The notes beneath the pieces were generated by a model. It had not been told where the DNA came from and made no database searches. It was given only the letters and a program-made list of their open reading frames with translations. Shown in pieces: positions 24,901 to 35,035 of a stretch of DNA of 64,000 bases; position 1 is the first letter of the stretch, and every line of letters begins with the position of its first letter. Source of the stretch: Blastomyces gilchristii SLH14081 (Eukaryota; Ascomycota; Eurotiomycetes; Onygenales; Ajellomycetaceae). The DNA lies in NCBI RefSeq assembly GCF_000003855.2, contig NW_003101682.1, forward strand, positions 6,971,361 through 7,035,360, in the 5' to 3' direction. A program made the translations under genes and the position numbers.

Positions 24901-25209
24901 CTGTAGAATCGCTGTTTCCTAATACAGACTAGCTCTGTAATAATTAGCACATCAAGGCTCGTGTGCTACAAAAACATTTTATAAATCTAGTTATTTTTCC
25001 CATCATTTCTTTCAGAACTTATATCAAGAAATGTATACGACCTGATCAAATAAGATTAAATGTGAAATTCATGGTTTCACTGGCCAGTTTAATTGATGGT
25101 CATGTTCACTCTGCTTGAATATCTTTCAGTTGTTAACCTCAGTTTGAATGAAGATTTGGAGGGCATTGAGAAATGGACAGATTTTACCTATGAAAACTTG
25201 ATTGCTATT

Positions 25210-25785
25210 TCTAGGCGATGCCCTCACTCAGCCATATCAGTTTGACCCCCCTGCACCAGTTCTACGCTCCGCTTGTGTGTATTCTCAATAAGCCAACTGT
25301 TACTGCTGTCCTCTTGAAATGGAATCATACCATTGTCGACTGCGCTCTGGAGCTAGCATCCAAGGCATCAACGATCACTCAAAACAAGAGGAATTCTATA
25401 AACCACTCCGTCAAGTGGTTCACTACGCGAAGCTGTTCAATACCAGATACGCTTATATCATATCAGACAAAGAATTAGTTTGTATTTCGAATATCAGGAT
25501 GATTGAAACAGAGCACATCAATGTATGCAGTACAACCTTAACGCAGATGTCCCTGGCTTAACTACCTGACTACATTCTGAGTTCGAAATCTCTTGCTAAT
25601 GCTGCCCAACCCCCTCATCAGGTATGGTGGACTACTGATTCAGTCGAGGAGGCAAAAAAAATTACGTGACGATATAGTCTTTAGCACATGCATTCATACC
25701 AGAAGTCCGGCAAGTATCATATACACGAACATGGAAAGAAATGAAGGAGCAGAGCTCTTTATTACATATCCAATCACCTAAATAT
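25210..25785 (+). pseudogene. Gene relic at the isochore border
   Basis: The plus-strand frame at about 25,319-25,480 reads like real protein: YHCRLRSGASIQGINDHSKQ followed by EEFYKPLRQVVHYAKLFNTR and YAYIISDKELVCI. It then ends in a stop at 25,561. The 'R-Y-x-x-I-I-S-D-K-E-L' type phrase recalls uncharacterised fungal proteins that are common near repeats in this group, but I cannot name the family. There is no good start, and the downstream frames (25,593-25,781) are unrelated. Most likely a decayed gene fragment. Confidence 0.35.
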
Positions 25786-25939
25786 TGAAACAGGGGGTTC
25801 AGACTATGCCAAGCAATGTTTCAGCTCACCCGTCGGTTTTCGCTCCAGCACGGCACGACACCGTTTCCCTTGACCATTCACATATTACACCAGACCACTA
25901 ACTCATCTCCATTATTCCTTCCCCTTAGGACAGTACCTA

Positions 25940-27807
25940 TTAAACCGGTCCGCGAACTATCAGTGCCAACAACGAATGCGCCACTTCTGCTGCTGCAAGT
26001 ACCGTTGATTCACCAGCCGTATCATAGATGGGTGCAACTTCAACAACATCGGCGCCGACGACCTGGATTTCGCTCTCTACAAGTGCATCGAGGATTGTGA
26101 GAAGTTCACGGGTACTGAATCCCCCAGGCTCCGAGGTTCCCGTTGCTTTGATAGACAAAATTAGCGACAGAAAAATTTAAGACCAAAGATGGCGACAGAC
26201 GTCCAGCCGAAGAAAGGAAGTTGATTCAAGCACGAAAGGTGGAAAGAATACATACCAGGTGCGAATGCCGGGTCCAAAACGTCAATATCAACACTTATGT
26301 AAGCCTTGTTATTCCCGACGCGCTTTTTAATCTTCTCCACTATGCCACTTGTGCCGATGTGGTCAATGTCGCGGGCTGTGATGATGTCGAAACCGCACCG
26401 GATATCATTTTCTATGTCTGTTTTGGGCCGCACGACGGGCGCGCGAATGCCGACATGTATGGAGGATGAGTTGAGGACGAGGCCCTGTGACTCGATAGTG
26501 TGAGGGGAAAGAATCCCGGGGAGCAGATGTATTACAACAGGCACAATGAAAACGGGAGTATGTCTACTTACCTCCTCATGGGCGATATGAAGGAATGTGC
26601 CGTGATTGACACCTCTGGATGTGAATGTGAGTTAAAAGTTGTCAGCGGGATGACTTTTCGCAGGTGCCATAAACTCACGCATAATTTGAAATGCCGCCAC
26701 CTATGCTCAGATTTAGTTTACGTATTACTATGGCCAAATACAGAGCTGGATATGTGAAAGTGTATGTGTACCTAACACAGAAGGGTCCCATGTGTCTGAA
26801 ATTTTGCGGAGGGTGTTCCATTAGTCAACGCATTCCTCGGAAATCATGGAATACAGCCCCCTCAACTTCATGTTAGGGTCTCGGAAGTGGGAAAATACCA
26901 ACCGATATGACTGTCAAAATGAATGACGGCGACTGGGCCCCAATGCTTATATGTTGATCGTAACGCTGGCAGTGTTGTCGTGTGGTCACCACCGAGGGTG
27001 ATGATGCGAGGGACCCTCGTAACATCAGACGCATTGGCGGGTCGGGATGAAACCACCTGTGGGAAAATGTGAGATCTGGAAACAATGCACGATTACGGTG
27101 GAGATGGCGGAGAGCTCTTCTCTCAATCCCAAAGACGTTTGTTGTTCATCACATTGAAAGAAAAAAACTACCATGCATGGGATTGGACAGGAACCATCTA
27201 ACGCCAGCTTACAGAGTACAATGAAGCAACTCACCTTATGCGCCTTGTCAAGTTGCTTCAAAGCGACGGTATTATCCAAGAAAGTCAAAGGAACGTCTCC
27301 GCAATCAACAATGCTTGCCCAACTCTGGAAGACATTTTCTCCAGTGTAGATACTCCAGGCACCATCTGGTCTAATGCGCTGAGAACCCCGGCGGATTCCT
27401 CCCGGACCAAATCTCGCACCAGGACGAGCAGTTACACCCTGTAAATTCGTGAAGAAATCAATAAACAATCAGTAATATAAATTGCAAATCTACCAATGTA
27501 GCCGGTAGAGACAATATTGTTCACTTGTGGCAGAGCTTGCGCATACCGTATCAAAAGGGGCACCCATAAACGCAATATCATATCGTTGCTTCTCTGCTTC
27601 GCTATCCACAAAGCAATTGACATATGGTACATTTGCGAAGGTCATCAGCCCGGAGAACTGACTGCCAGACACAATATCGATGGTATTCTCCAGTCCAAGC
27701 GGTGCTTGTGACGCGGAGCCATGAATGGCTGCAACTGGAGGAAACACAATGTCTGCAGCTCGGTTTAACTCCGCCAACAGCTGGAGCAGAAACAGGGAAT
27801 GGCGCAT
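25940..27807 (-). CDS. Agmatinase-like ureohydrolase, eight exons, predicted secreted
   Basis: Arginase/agmatinase-family enzymes hydrolyse guanidino compounds such as agmatine to urea and an amine, using two Mn ions. Exons (high to low): 27,807-27,547; 27,438-27,235; 27,056-26,903; 26,795-26,772; 26,700-26,679; 26,614-26,572; 26,484-26,256; 26,145-25,940. They join in frame to 380 residues with GT-AG introns. Metal-site motifs are present: GGDHT and FDSHID in exons 3-4 and SVDIDVLDPAFAP in exon 7. VRPKTDIENDIRCGFDIITA and the C-terminal TGTSEPGGFSTRELLTILDA are also typical. The N-terminus, MRHSLFLLQLLAELNRAADI, looks like a signal peptide, as in the extracellular or vacuolar fungal agmatinase group. 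Exons 4 and 5 are only 24 and 22 nt. The exact substrate (agmatine or another guanidino acid) cannot be read from the sequence. Confidence 0.85.
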
Positions 27808-28337
27808 GTTCCTCGCGGGCGAAAAATGATAGATTATGAAAGATGAGATACCTCGTCGAAGTAGAGTTGGATACTGAGCGGGTATGCGGAGTTTACCTGT
27901 TCCTTAATGAGAGAGCCATGTAGTTAACTTGGAGACGATAGCAAGCTACGCTGAGGCACAGGTGGAATGTCTACTTCTTGGTTAACTAGTTGATTTCTGC
28001 CGCCGAATTTCGGGTGCCCAATCATTTTAGAACTTACGGTGATGAGTATCGGCAACTTGATGATACAGAGCAGTTAAAGGGGACAAGATCAAATGATGAA
28101 CTTTTGGTTATGTGTTTTTGAATATACACGGAACCTCAACCTGAGCGGCAAGGTTACATTTTCGTCATTCGATGATGAGACACTTGTGCTAATACTGCGT
28201 ATATATTCGGAGTAAAACGTCTTCGCGATTGTGTCATCTACACACTCACTCAATATCCAGAGCTTCCTTACGCTTGCTATATATAACATCATAATCCCTC
28301 CAATATAAATTCCATTTTGTTCCTCGGACGGTCGAAA
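27808..28337. promoter_or_regulatory. Shared intergenic region between divergent genes
   Basis: About 530 bp separates the minus-strand ureohydrolase start from the plus-strand sulfoxide reductase start, so it should hold both promoters. No specific factor site was recognised. Confidence 0.5.
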
Positions 28338-29302
28338 ATGGTATGCCTCACCTCGCCTTTGGCCTGACGAGTTCTGGCAATCCATCTGACAACAGCCCGA
28401 AATAGCCACACGCAGATTCGTCATATTTCGCTCCCGGCTTGTCAAAGGCGGAGGTGTACAGTCAAGTCCTTGAACAAGCGAAAGGGTTGTTGGATGGTCA
28501 GCGAAATTGGGTATGTATTCCGTACCTGCAGCCTATGCCTCTCTATCGATGCCCAATGGTCACAATAGCCTCAATAGCCTCAATAGCCTCAATACCCTCG
28601 ATGATGGCAATTTTCAATAGATCATATGCTAACAAGAACGCTTATACGGGAATAATTAAGGTGAGGTATGTCCGCATCCCATCTGCACATTGAAGAAATT
28701 CCAATTGAACACTGCTCAACATAAGGCCTAGCAATCTTGCCAATGTTGCCTCCTTGTTATGGCATGCATATGCCGCCCTGCCCACGCCTTCATCCAACGT
28801 GAACTGGGCTGGTTTCTACGTTCGACAAGATAAATTTCCATCTTTGGCTTCTCCCGACTCAGATACCAAGGGGACACCAAGTACGAAAACCCTCCTACTA
28901 GGCCCTTTTCAAGGCAAGCCTGCTTGCCAGTTAATTCAATTTGGGCGGGGAGTGTGCGGGGCAGCAGCTGAAAGACGTGAAACCGTCCTGGTGACAGATG
29001 TGCTCAACTGGGAGGGTCATATCGCCTGTGACGCTGAGAGTAGAAGTGAAATTGTTGTCCCGATTTTGGTGAATGGAGAGGTGAGTTCTAGTTCCCTCCA
29101 GGCGCAAATGCTACAGTATTTGTGTTGCCGCAAATTTGTGATATGGGTGCTCGAAAAGATGTTATAGCAGGCTAAGAGAATTATTTATCAGACCGTTGCT
29201 ATAATTGATGTTGACTGCACTCAGCCATCTGGATTCGATGATGTCGACAGACAATGGCTCGAGGCTCTTGCAGCGATACTGTCAGATAGCTGCGATTGGT
29301 AA
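28338..29302 (+). CDS. Free methionine-(R)-sulfoxide reductase (GAF domain)
   Basis: fRMsr enzymes reduce free methionine-R-sulfoxide, a cytosolic oxidative-damage repair step. Proposed exons: 28,338-28,340 (the ATG alone), 28,406-28,521, 28,732-29,080 and 29,192-29,302, giving 192 residues in frame and ending ...LSDSCDW. The GAF-type sequence includes NVNWAGFYV, then ACQLIQFGRGVCGAAAERRE and HIACDAESRSEIVVPILVNG, and IIDVDCTQPSGFDDVDRQWL. The three cysteines of the family (in ACQ, GVCG and HIACD) are all present. The ATG-only first exon is supported because the join gives MPHADSSYFAPGLSKAEVYS without the stop upstream. The end of exon 2 (V-C-I-P before NLANVAS) is the least certain junction. 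Intron 2 contains an 8-bp TAGCCTCA repeat at about 28,567-28,597. Confidence 0.85.
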
Positions 29303-30163
29303 CTAACATCCGGTTCAATGTAGTATACCCCGTTCCTTTATGATTTGTCAACATGTTGGTTCGTTTATGTGATTGTACCATAGATCTACGATTTTCTACG
29401 TTCTGATATGGTATTATGCATACATGCGGACGGTCTACAAATGGCGAACATATAATGTACAGTACACTGAATAACTGAATCTAGAGTTTATGCATTTTGC
29501 AAAGTGATGAGCCACGATATCTCGATTGTCCCAGATTGCTGTAATGCCTCCGGCGGTTCCCTTTTTTTAAAACTTATTTTTCTTCTTTTCCCTCAAACTG
29601 GCATAATGATCTGCTGGGAGAGTTAACACAAATTGCGCACGAAGCTCTCCAATGTTGGAGTCGGACAAGCGTGTTTCCATTCGCTTTCGGAGCGGAAGTC
29701 ACACGGTTTTCGGTCCGATCTGCCGTCTTGAACAATGATTCGGTCCGTTGTTGACCTCTTGAGCCATTGATTGGCTGTCACGCGGTGGGTTGAGGAGGAT
29801 AAGGCAGCTGAAAGCGGCAGCGCGCGATGACTGTGATGATACCATACCTCCAATTACTGCATGTCGCTAAGGACTAGTATTTTAGACAACCACAGCGCTC
29901 CATTTTTCTGAAGCGGGTACCTGATCTGACGAAAGGGATGAAAAGTTCGGGACAGCGAGCATGGAGTGGAGACGCTTGGGGGGACGAGCTATGGTTGATA
30001 TGGGCGCTCCATAAAAAATTGCGCCATGGCAAGGTTTGACATGCGATGGGAGGGAGGATTCTGAATGGGTGGAGAATGGCATTTACTTGAATACAACAAG
30101 GGTCTCTGTTCCTTTGTCCAGTATGCTTTCAAAACGAAAGAAATAACAGCTGGTATAACTTAA
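29303..30163. other. Intergenic region, nothing recognised
   Basis: Normal base composition; short open frames on both strands look like chance. It would hold the terminator of the sulfoxide reductase gene and the old promoter of the MFS pseudogene. Confidence 0.5.
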
Positions 30164-31856
30164 ATGGCAACTATCAGGCCCTCCCAGGAGGTTGAGGAAA
30201 GGAAGGGAAGCATATCCTGTCGTCATTGAAGAAACGGCGCTGTCGAAGCCAGTATCCATATTTACGAGCAGATTTCGCAGCCCACTGTTTAATGTCATTA
30301 TCGTGGGATTGATTTCCTTCACGCAACGGGTATCTGGAATGCGTTGAATTGTAAGTTTTCGACTTCAACACCCCTGAAGTAAAATCCATATTGGACTCGA
30401 TCGACGGACACATTTTGTTTCCGTTCCTAGACACTGGTGCTGGCGGCCAGCAAGAGCTGTGTCTCGTCAATGGAGCTAATTCTTTGACATCCGGGTAATT
30501 CTCTAGTTTTCCTATGTGCGGCTGATGACGACAGATTCACTAAACAAAGCATTACCGATAGGTTGATGGCCTTTTGGCTGCACAATATTCGGTGTCCTCG
30601 GGAACAGATACGGGTTATGTAAAGTCCTAATTTTTGGCACCCTGGCTACGCGCCGTACTTAGCAGCGCTATACGTCAATAATAGATATGGAACTGAAATG
30701 GTTCGCCCTTCTCTAGGCGTCACATGTGGTCATGCTGCGTCCGCCCTTTGGGCCACAGAGGGAGCTATGGCCATTGCATATCCCACAGTGAAAGATCGTG
30801 GTAAAATGAGTAAGTCAATCCTCTACCGCCCAGCAACTACGCGAAGACGAAACTAATTCTGCGTGAAAAGCTGATATCTGGCTCGGACTTCGTGAACTAG
30901 GCCAACTTATTGACGCGTCCAGATCCCTTTCTCTAAACGTTAAGGGGGATGAGAAAGGGAAAGTTGGATACGTGACTTACTTGGTCCTCATTTCAATCCA
31001 GTAGTGCCTGGGCCTGCCACTCTCATCCCTCATATCGTCTCCGGGCAAGGTCATTCGGCCTAACGGGACAAAAGTTATGCAACCATGGGCCGATAAGACC
31101 CTCAAGGGAGAGTTCAAAGGAGCCTGGAAAGTCTTGAAGACCAAGCACATATACATGCTGATCCCGATGCTGGTTGGTTTCGGCTGGACTGTCTCATATC
31201 TTAGGCATTTATCAGACGGCATATTTCTCTGTCCGCTCATGAACGTCAGCATTACTATGCTCCGGCATAGCGTCGACATTTGCAAATATTTCCTAGGGCT
31301 GGTTCTTCGATTTGAAGTGCTTTAGCCAACCTGGTGCTGGCAAAGTGTACTTGGTTCTTCGTTGCAACTTTCATGTTTGGGCTGTTCGGGTGGCAGGTTG
31401 CGAAAGAGAGGTTGTACTCTAGCTCTGAGTCGAAGGTAACGCTTGACTGGGCTGAGCCTGGCTTTGGACGGGGGTTTGCTGTGAACGTCCTTTTCTGGTA
31501 AGATGAAGTTTTCCCACCACGCTCCGCAGTGTTGTTATCAGCCATCTCGTACGGTAGTTATCGGAGCTGCCAAGACCACGCCGATGGTGAACCTTATTGT
31601 TTCCTTCGTGATGTTTGGCCTCACAGTGATCCCAACCTCGCTGGTTGTCTTCATGGTGCCGAAGCACCCATCGGACGAGCCTCTGATAGCTGTTGACGTT
31701 GACGATGGTGTGAAGACTGATGATACTGAATCAATTGCAGGGGATCGGTGTCTTCCAAAGAAGGATGAGCATAAATGCAGTGTCATGTTGATGATATATA
31801 GGATGTACTTATATAGAGGAATTGGATGGCGATTTAGAAGGGTGTTAGCATATTGA
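30164..31856 (+). pseudogene. UNC-93-like (DUF895) MFS transporter, broken
   Basis: Pieces of one membrane transporter lie in order but in different frames. The start ATG at 30,164 gives MATIRPSQEVEERKG. A frameshift follows, leading to SKPVSIFTSRFRSPLFNVII and VGLISFTQ. A second frameshift lies near 30,325, before GIWNALN. ITDRLM... and GYAPYLAALYVNNRYGTE (another shift near 30,640) come next, then AASALWATEGAMAIAYPTVK, IWLGLRELGQLIDASRSLSL and GYVTYLVLISIQ with a TAG stop at about 31,003. PNGTKV and GAWKVLKTKHIYMLIPMLVG follow, then SSESKVTLDWAEPGFGRGFA. The C-terminal segment TTPMVNLIVSFVMFGLTVIP is fused after a deletion. At least three frameshifts, a nonsense codon and a missing middle-to-late exon mean it cannot make a full protein. 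Fungal DUF895 carriers have no agreed substrate. Confidence 0.85.
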
Positions 31857-32950
31857 CAACGCGCGTCAACTAATAATAATATGATGATACCCGGTATGGA
31901 GATCGATAAGTCAAGTGTGACATTGGAAATCATGCATGTCCTGCTGTTAATTGTTTTCTCGCTCTGAACAGATTCAGTGGCTTGTTCAAATTTCCCTTCA
32001 TTTACCAAACCTCTTGATCGTTGTCCTTGAATTCGGAATTCCCCTCACAGCCTCTTTCAAGAGTGCTATGGGCCATGGGGAATTAATCAATACCTGACAA
32101 GATGCCCTTGTCAACCATCATCGTGAAATGCTATCGCCGAACATAGGAAATTATTCCAACCAAACTCCATGGTTATATTAGGCTATCGCCCAGCCTTGAG
32201 AACGTGAACTTGACAATGTCGTAGGCCTCGGTGGCATCTAAGGATGAGGCAACACCCAAGTTACCTGTTGGAACGCAATAACGGATGGTCCATTGTCAAT
32301 AAAGAGCAAAAGGAGATAATAAATATAAAATAAATATAAAAAATAAAAGAAGTGGAAAAACCCAATGAGTTTCGAAGCGTGGGGAGACCCTTCGCTTGAA
32401 TCAACCCGGACCCGAGGATGATATGAAACGGGGAAAATAAGCAATGAAAAGGCTGTACAAAGTGTGCCTCCAACCCATTGGCAGAATGACAAAGGAACAG
32501 TTAATTGATCACTTTAGTTAAGAGTTCGCGCCACAGTGTTGATGCATTGTGCGATTTTTATATTTTTGCTTTTTCCCTTGTTGGTGACAAACGTGAGCTG
32601 CAGGGGTCCTGCGGGGTTTCCGAGAATAATTAGATGCGCGGGGCAATGTACCACCGCTTTTGACCTCAAAGGATTCATGACGTAACATGATTGAACACAT
32701 ATTAACCCTCTAGTCGTGTGCAAACAATATATTCCATCCGGGAAAGCTTTTATCAAAGGATAACTCATGACCATATGAGGAGGATCATTTTCGACTCCCT
32801 CTTTCAAGAATATAAAATCTGTATATCAAAGGGACCATGTATATATGTATGGGATAACCGGTTATGACAGCCATTATCTGAAAACCAAGAAATGTAAACC
32901 TGAACCAGGGCCTGTATAAATATATGTGCAAGAATATATGTGCAAGACAG

Positions 32951-32983
<33 letters not shown>

Positions 32984-32997
32984 AGCATGATCTATAT
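31857..32997. other. Intergenic region with poly(A) run
   Basis: No gene recognised. AT-rich around 32,290-32,350. A run of about 28 A lies at 32,951-32,978, roughly 20 bp past the stop codon of the minus-strand NAD kinase gene, where it reads as a T-tract. Confidence 0.55.
32951..32978 (+). repeat. Homopolymer A tract
   Basis: About 28 consecutive A, in the presumed 3' UTR of the minus-strand NAD kinase gene. Confidence 0.9.
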
Positions 32998-35035
32998 CTA
33001 CATGTTAAGGAGGCTCATTTGTCTGCAAAGTGGACTAGTTGAGCCAGGGTCAGGGCTTTCTCCATCCTCACTCGGGCCCAGCCCGCTATCGGTCCCCGCC
33101 CCGAAAGGCGTGTCAGTGTCCGGGTCGATATCCCACTGGTCTTCCTCGACTTCGCCATTAGTAGTGTCGGGGTCCTCATCAGTATCGCCGCTCCACGCCT
33201 TCTGGACGGCACCGCGAACATTCCAGCGTAGTGCACGGCGGACGCTCTCGAACCATTCCCCTGAGCCCGCAACTACTGTGGGGAATGGGTACTGGCTCGC
33301 TTCCACTGTGACGTAGTCGCCTTGACAAAGCTCGATACGACCCTTGCCATCGAAAGAACAGTATGCAGTAGATCTAGAAGCGGCAGGCACAGCAATCCGT
33401 AAGAGTAGAGCATCTGAGAGGACCATAGGGCGAAAAGAAAGAGTGTGCGGACAAATGGGGGTAAGAAGGATTCCGGGAATTGAAGGGTGGACAAGAGAGC
33501 CGCCCGCCGAGAGAGAGTACGCGGTAGAACCTTTGTATAGTTAGTTTCCTGTGTAAGAGGTGGGATTAGGTGTTAAAGGCAAATTTACCTGTGGGAGTAG
33601 AAAATATACAGCCGTCAGCTTGGATTCCTGTTAACAGCTCGTTATCACCATATAGTTCTAAGTTTGAGACATATGGCGAAGGCCCACGATCAATGACAAG
33701 TTCGTTGACGACCTCGAACTGCTCACCCTCTACAACTGCCCCAGGCAGATGTCCAGGTTTCCGATCCAAACGGTAGACGGTACATGTAAATCTCATCCGC
33801 AGATTTACACGCATACCCACGTCACCCATGATTTGATTCAGGTGTTCTTTGTATTTTGAGAACTTGAAATTCGTCAGGAAGCCCAGACTCCCGAGCGCAA
33901 AAGATAGTACAGGCGGTACAACACGTTGAAAAAGCCAAGAGGTAAAGAGGACAGTCCCGTCTCCCCCCAAGGTAACAACCAAATCGAAAGTTTCAGGTGA
34001 TGACCAACAAAGGTCAGGAGTCCAATACTTCAGCATATGTTCGAACTGAGCCTCTTTTGCTAATAGACCGGGAGCGTCAAAACGTTTAGAGTATCGCAAC
34101 TTGTGGTCGACATAGACATTTACACCTAGGTTACTACCGTATCGTGGTGTGCTCAATAACCATTCTGCCAACTCTCGTGTGAGGTATACTAGGCGATTAT
34201 CTCGTGCTTTCGTAACAATCATGACGTTTTTGACCGCCAGTTTAATAGGGCGCCGTTGCAACTGTTTCGATACTTCTCGAACACCCGTCGCAGTTTGCAT
34301 CAATCTCGAATGCGACATCCATTCGTCCGCAGCAATCTCCTCAAACACCTTATCAATGTTGACGGCTGCGTCGAATCGTTGGTGATAAAAGCAAGGAGAT
34401 TTTAAAGGGAAGGGTGCGGTGGATGGCGTTCTCTCGTGGTTCAGGCTCGAGCTCGGAAGAGCAACAGAGCGCCCCTGTGCCGAACTGTGATCTGCCTCAG
34501 AGCCGGTTTGAGAGGGAAGGCCTGCTAATGACGCCGTAAGGGGTATTTGACCACTGACTGAGCCGATTCCTTTCGAAGCGAGGGCTTTTAATATTGTCTG
34601 GCGTGGTATGGAATCGATTGAGCGCGAGTTTTGGCGGCGCTGTAGGAAAGATCTCGTCGAGCTCATCGGAGGGAACGGAGAGCCGGGAAGCGGCGGAAGT
34701 GTTTCAAGTTGAGGGGTTATAGAAGACGATGGGGCACCGGTATTTTTCTCATGATTCTGACAGCGCGGGGAGATCGGATCGCCCAATTGCAAAGGATCGA
34801 GATTCCTAGCGTAGTCCTGAAGCAAGGTGTTGGAGGTGTGAGAGGAACCGTATGCGAGATCTGGAAAAGCGGATTGAGGTTTCGTAGCAGGGTTGCAGGA
34901 GCTGGGAGCCTCACTGCTGGACTCCTGTAGTTGTTCTTGCTGTTTTGATGGAGAAGGTGGTAAACTAGGTTCTTCTCCGATCGTCTGGAGACTGTCCGGC
35001 GAGAGACTGGGATGTGGGAATAACGGGGACGACAT
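32998..35035 (-). CDS. NAD(+)/NADH kinase (Utr1/Yef1 type)
   Basis: Phosphorylates NAD(H) to NADP(H), feeding NADPH for biosynthesis and redox defence. Two exons, 35,035-33,589 and 33,530-32,998, joined by a 58-bp intron, give 659 residues. Residues 1 to about 225 are a Ser/Pro/Gln-rich, probably disordered extension. The kinase domain follows: [20 protein letters not shown], then [20 protein letters not shown] (the GGDGT nucleotide motif near residue 357), [32 protein letters not shown] and [20 protein letters not shown] (split by the intron between G and S). After the domain comes an acidic Asp/Glu-rich tail (about 33,010-33,230). The length and both extensions are usual for fungal cytosolic Utr1-type enzymes; no mitochondrial presequence is seen. 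Confidence 0.93.

Noticed and set aside
26221..26757. Plus-strand open frames over the ureohydrolase region
   Set aside because: They are antisense shadows; the minus strand gives a complete, motif-bearing protein with consistent splice sites.
31503..31856. Stand-alone 117-residue membrane protein
   Set aside because: The TTPMVNLIVSFVMFGLTVIP part is the C-terminal end of the broken MFS transporter, not a separate gene.
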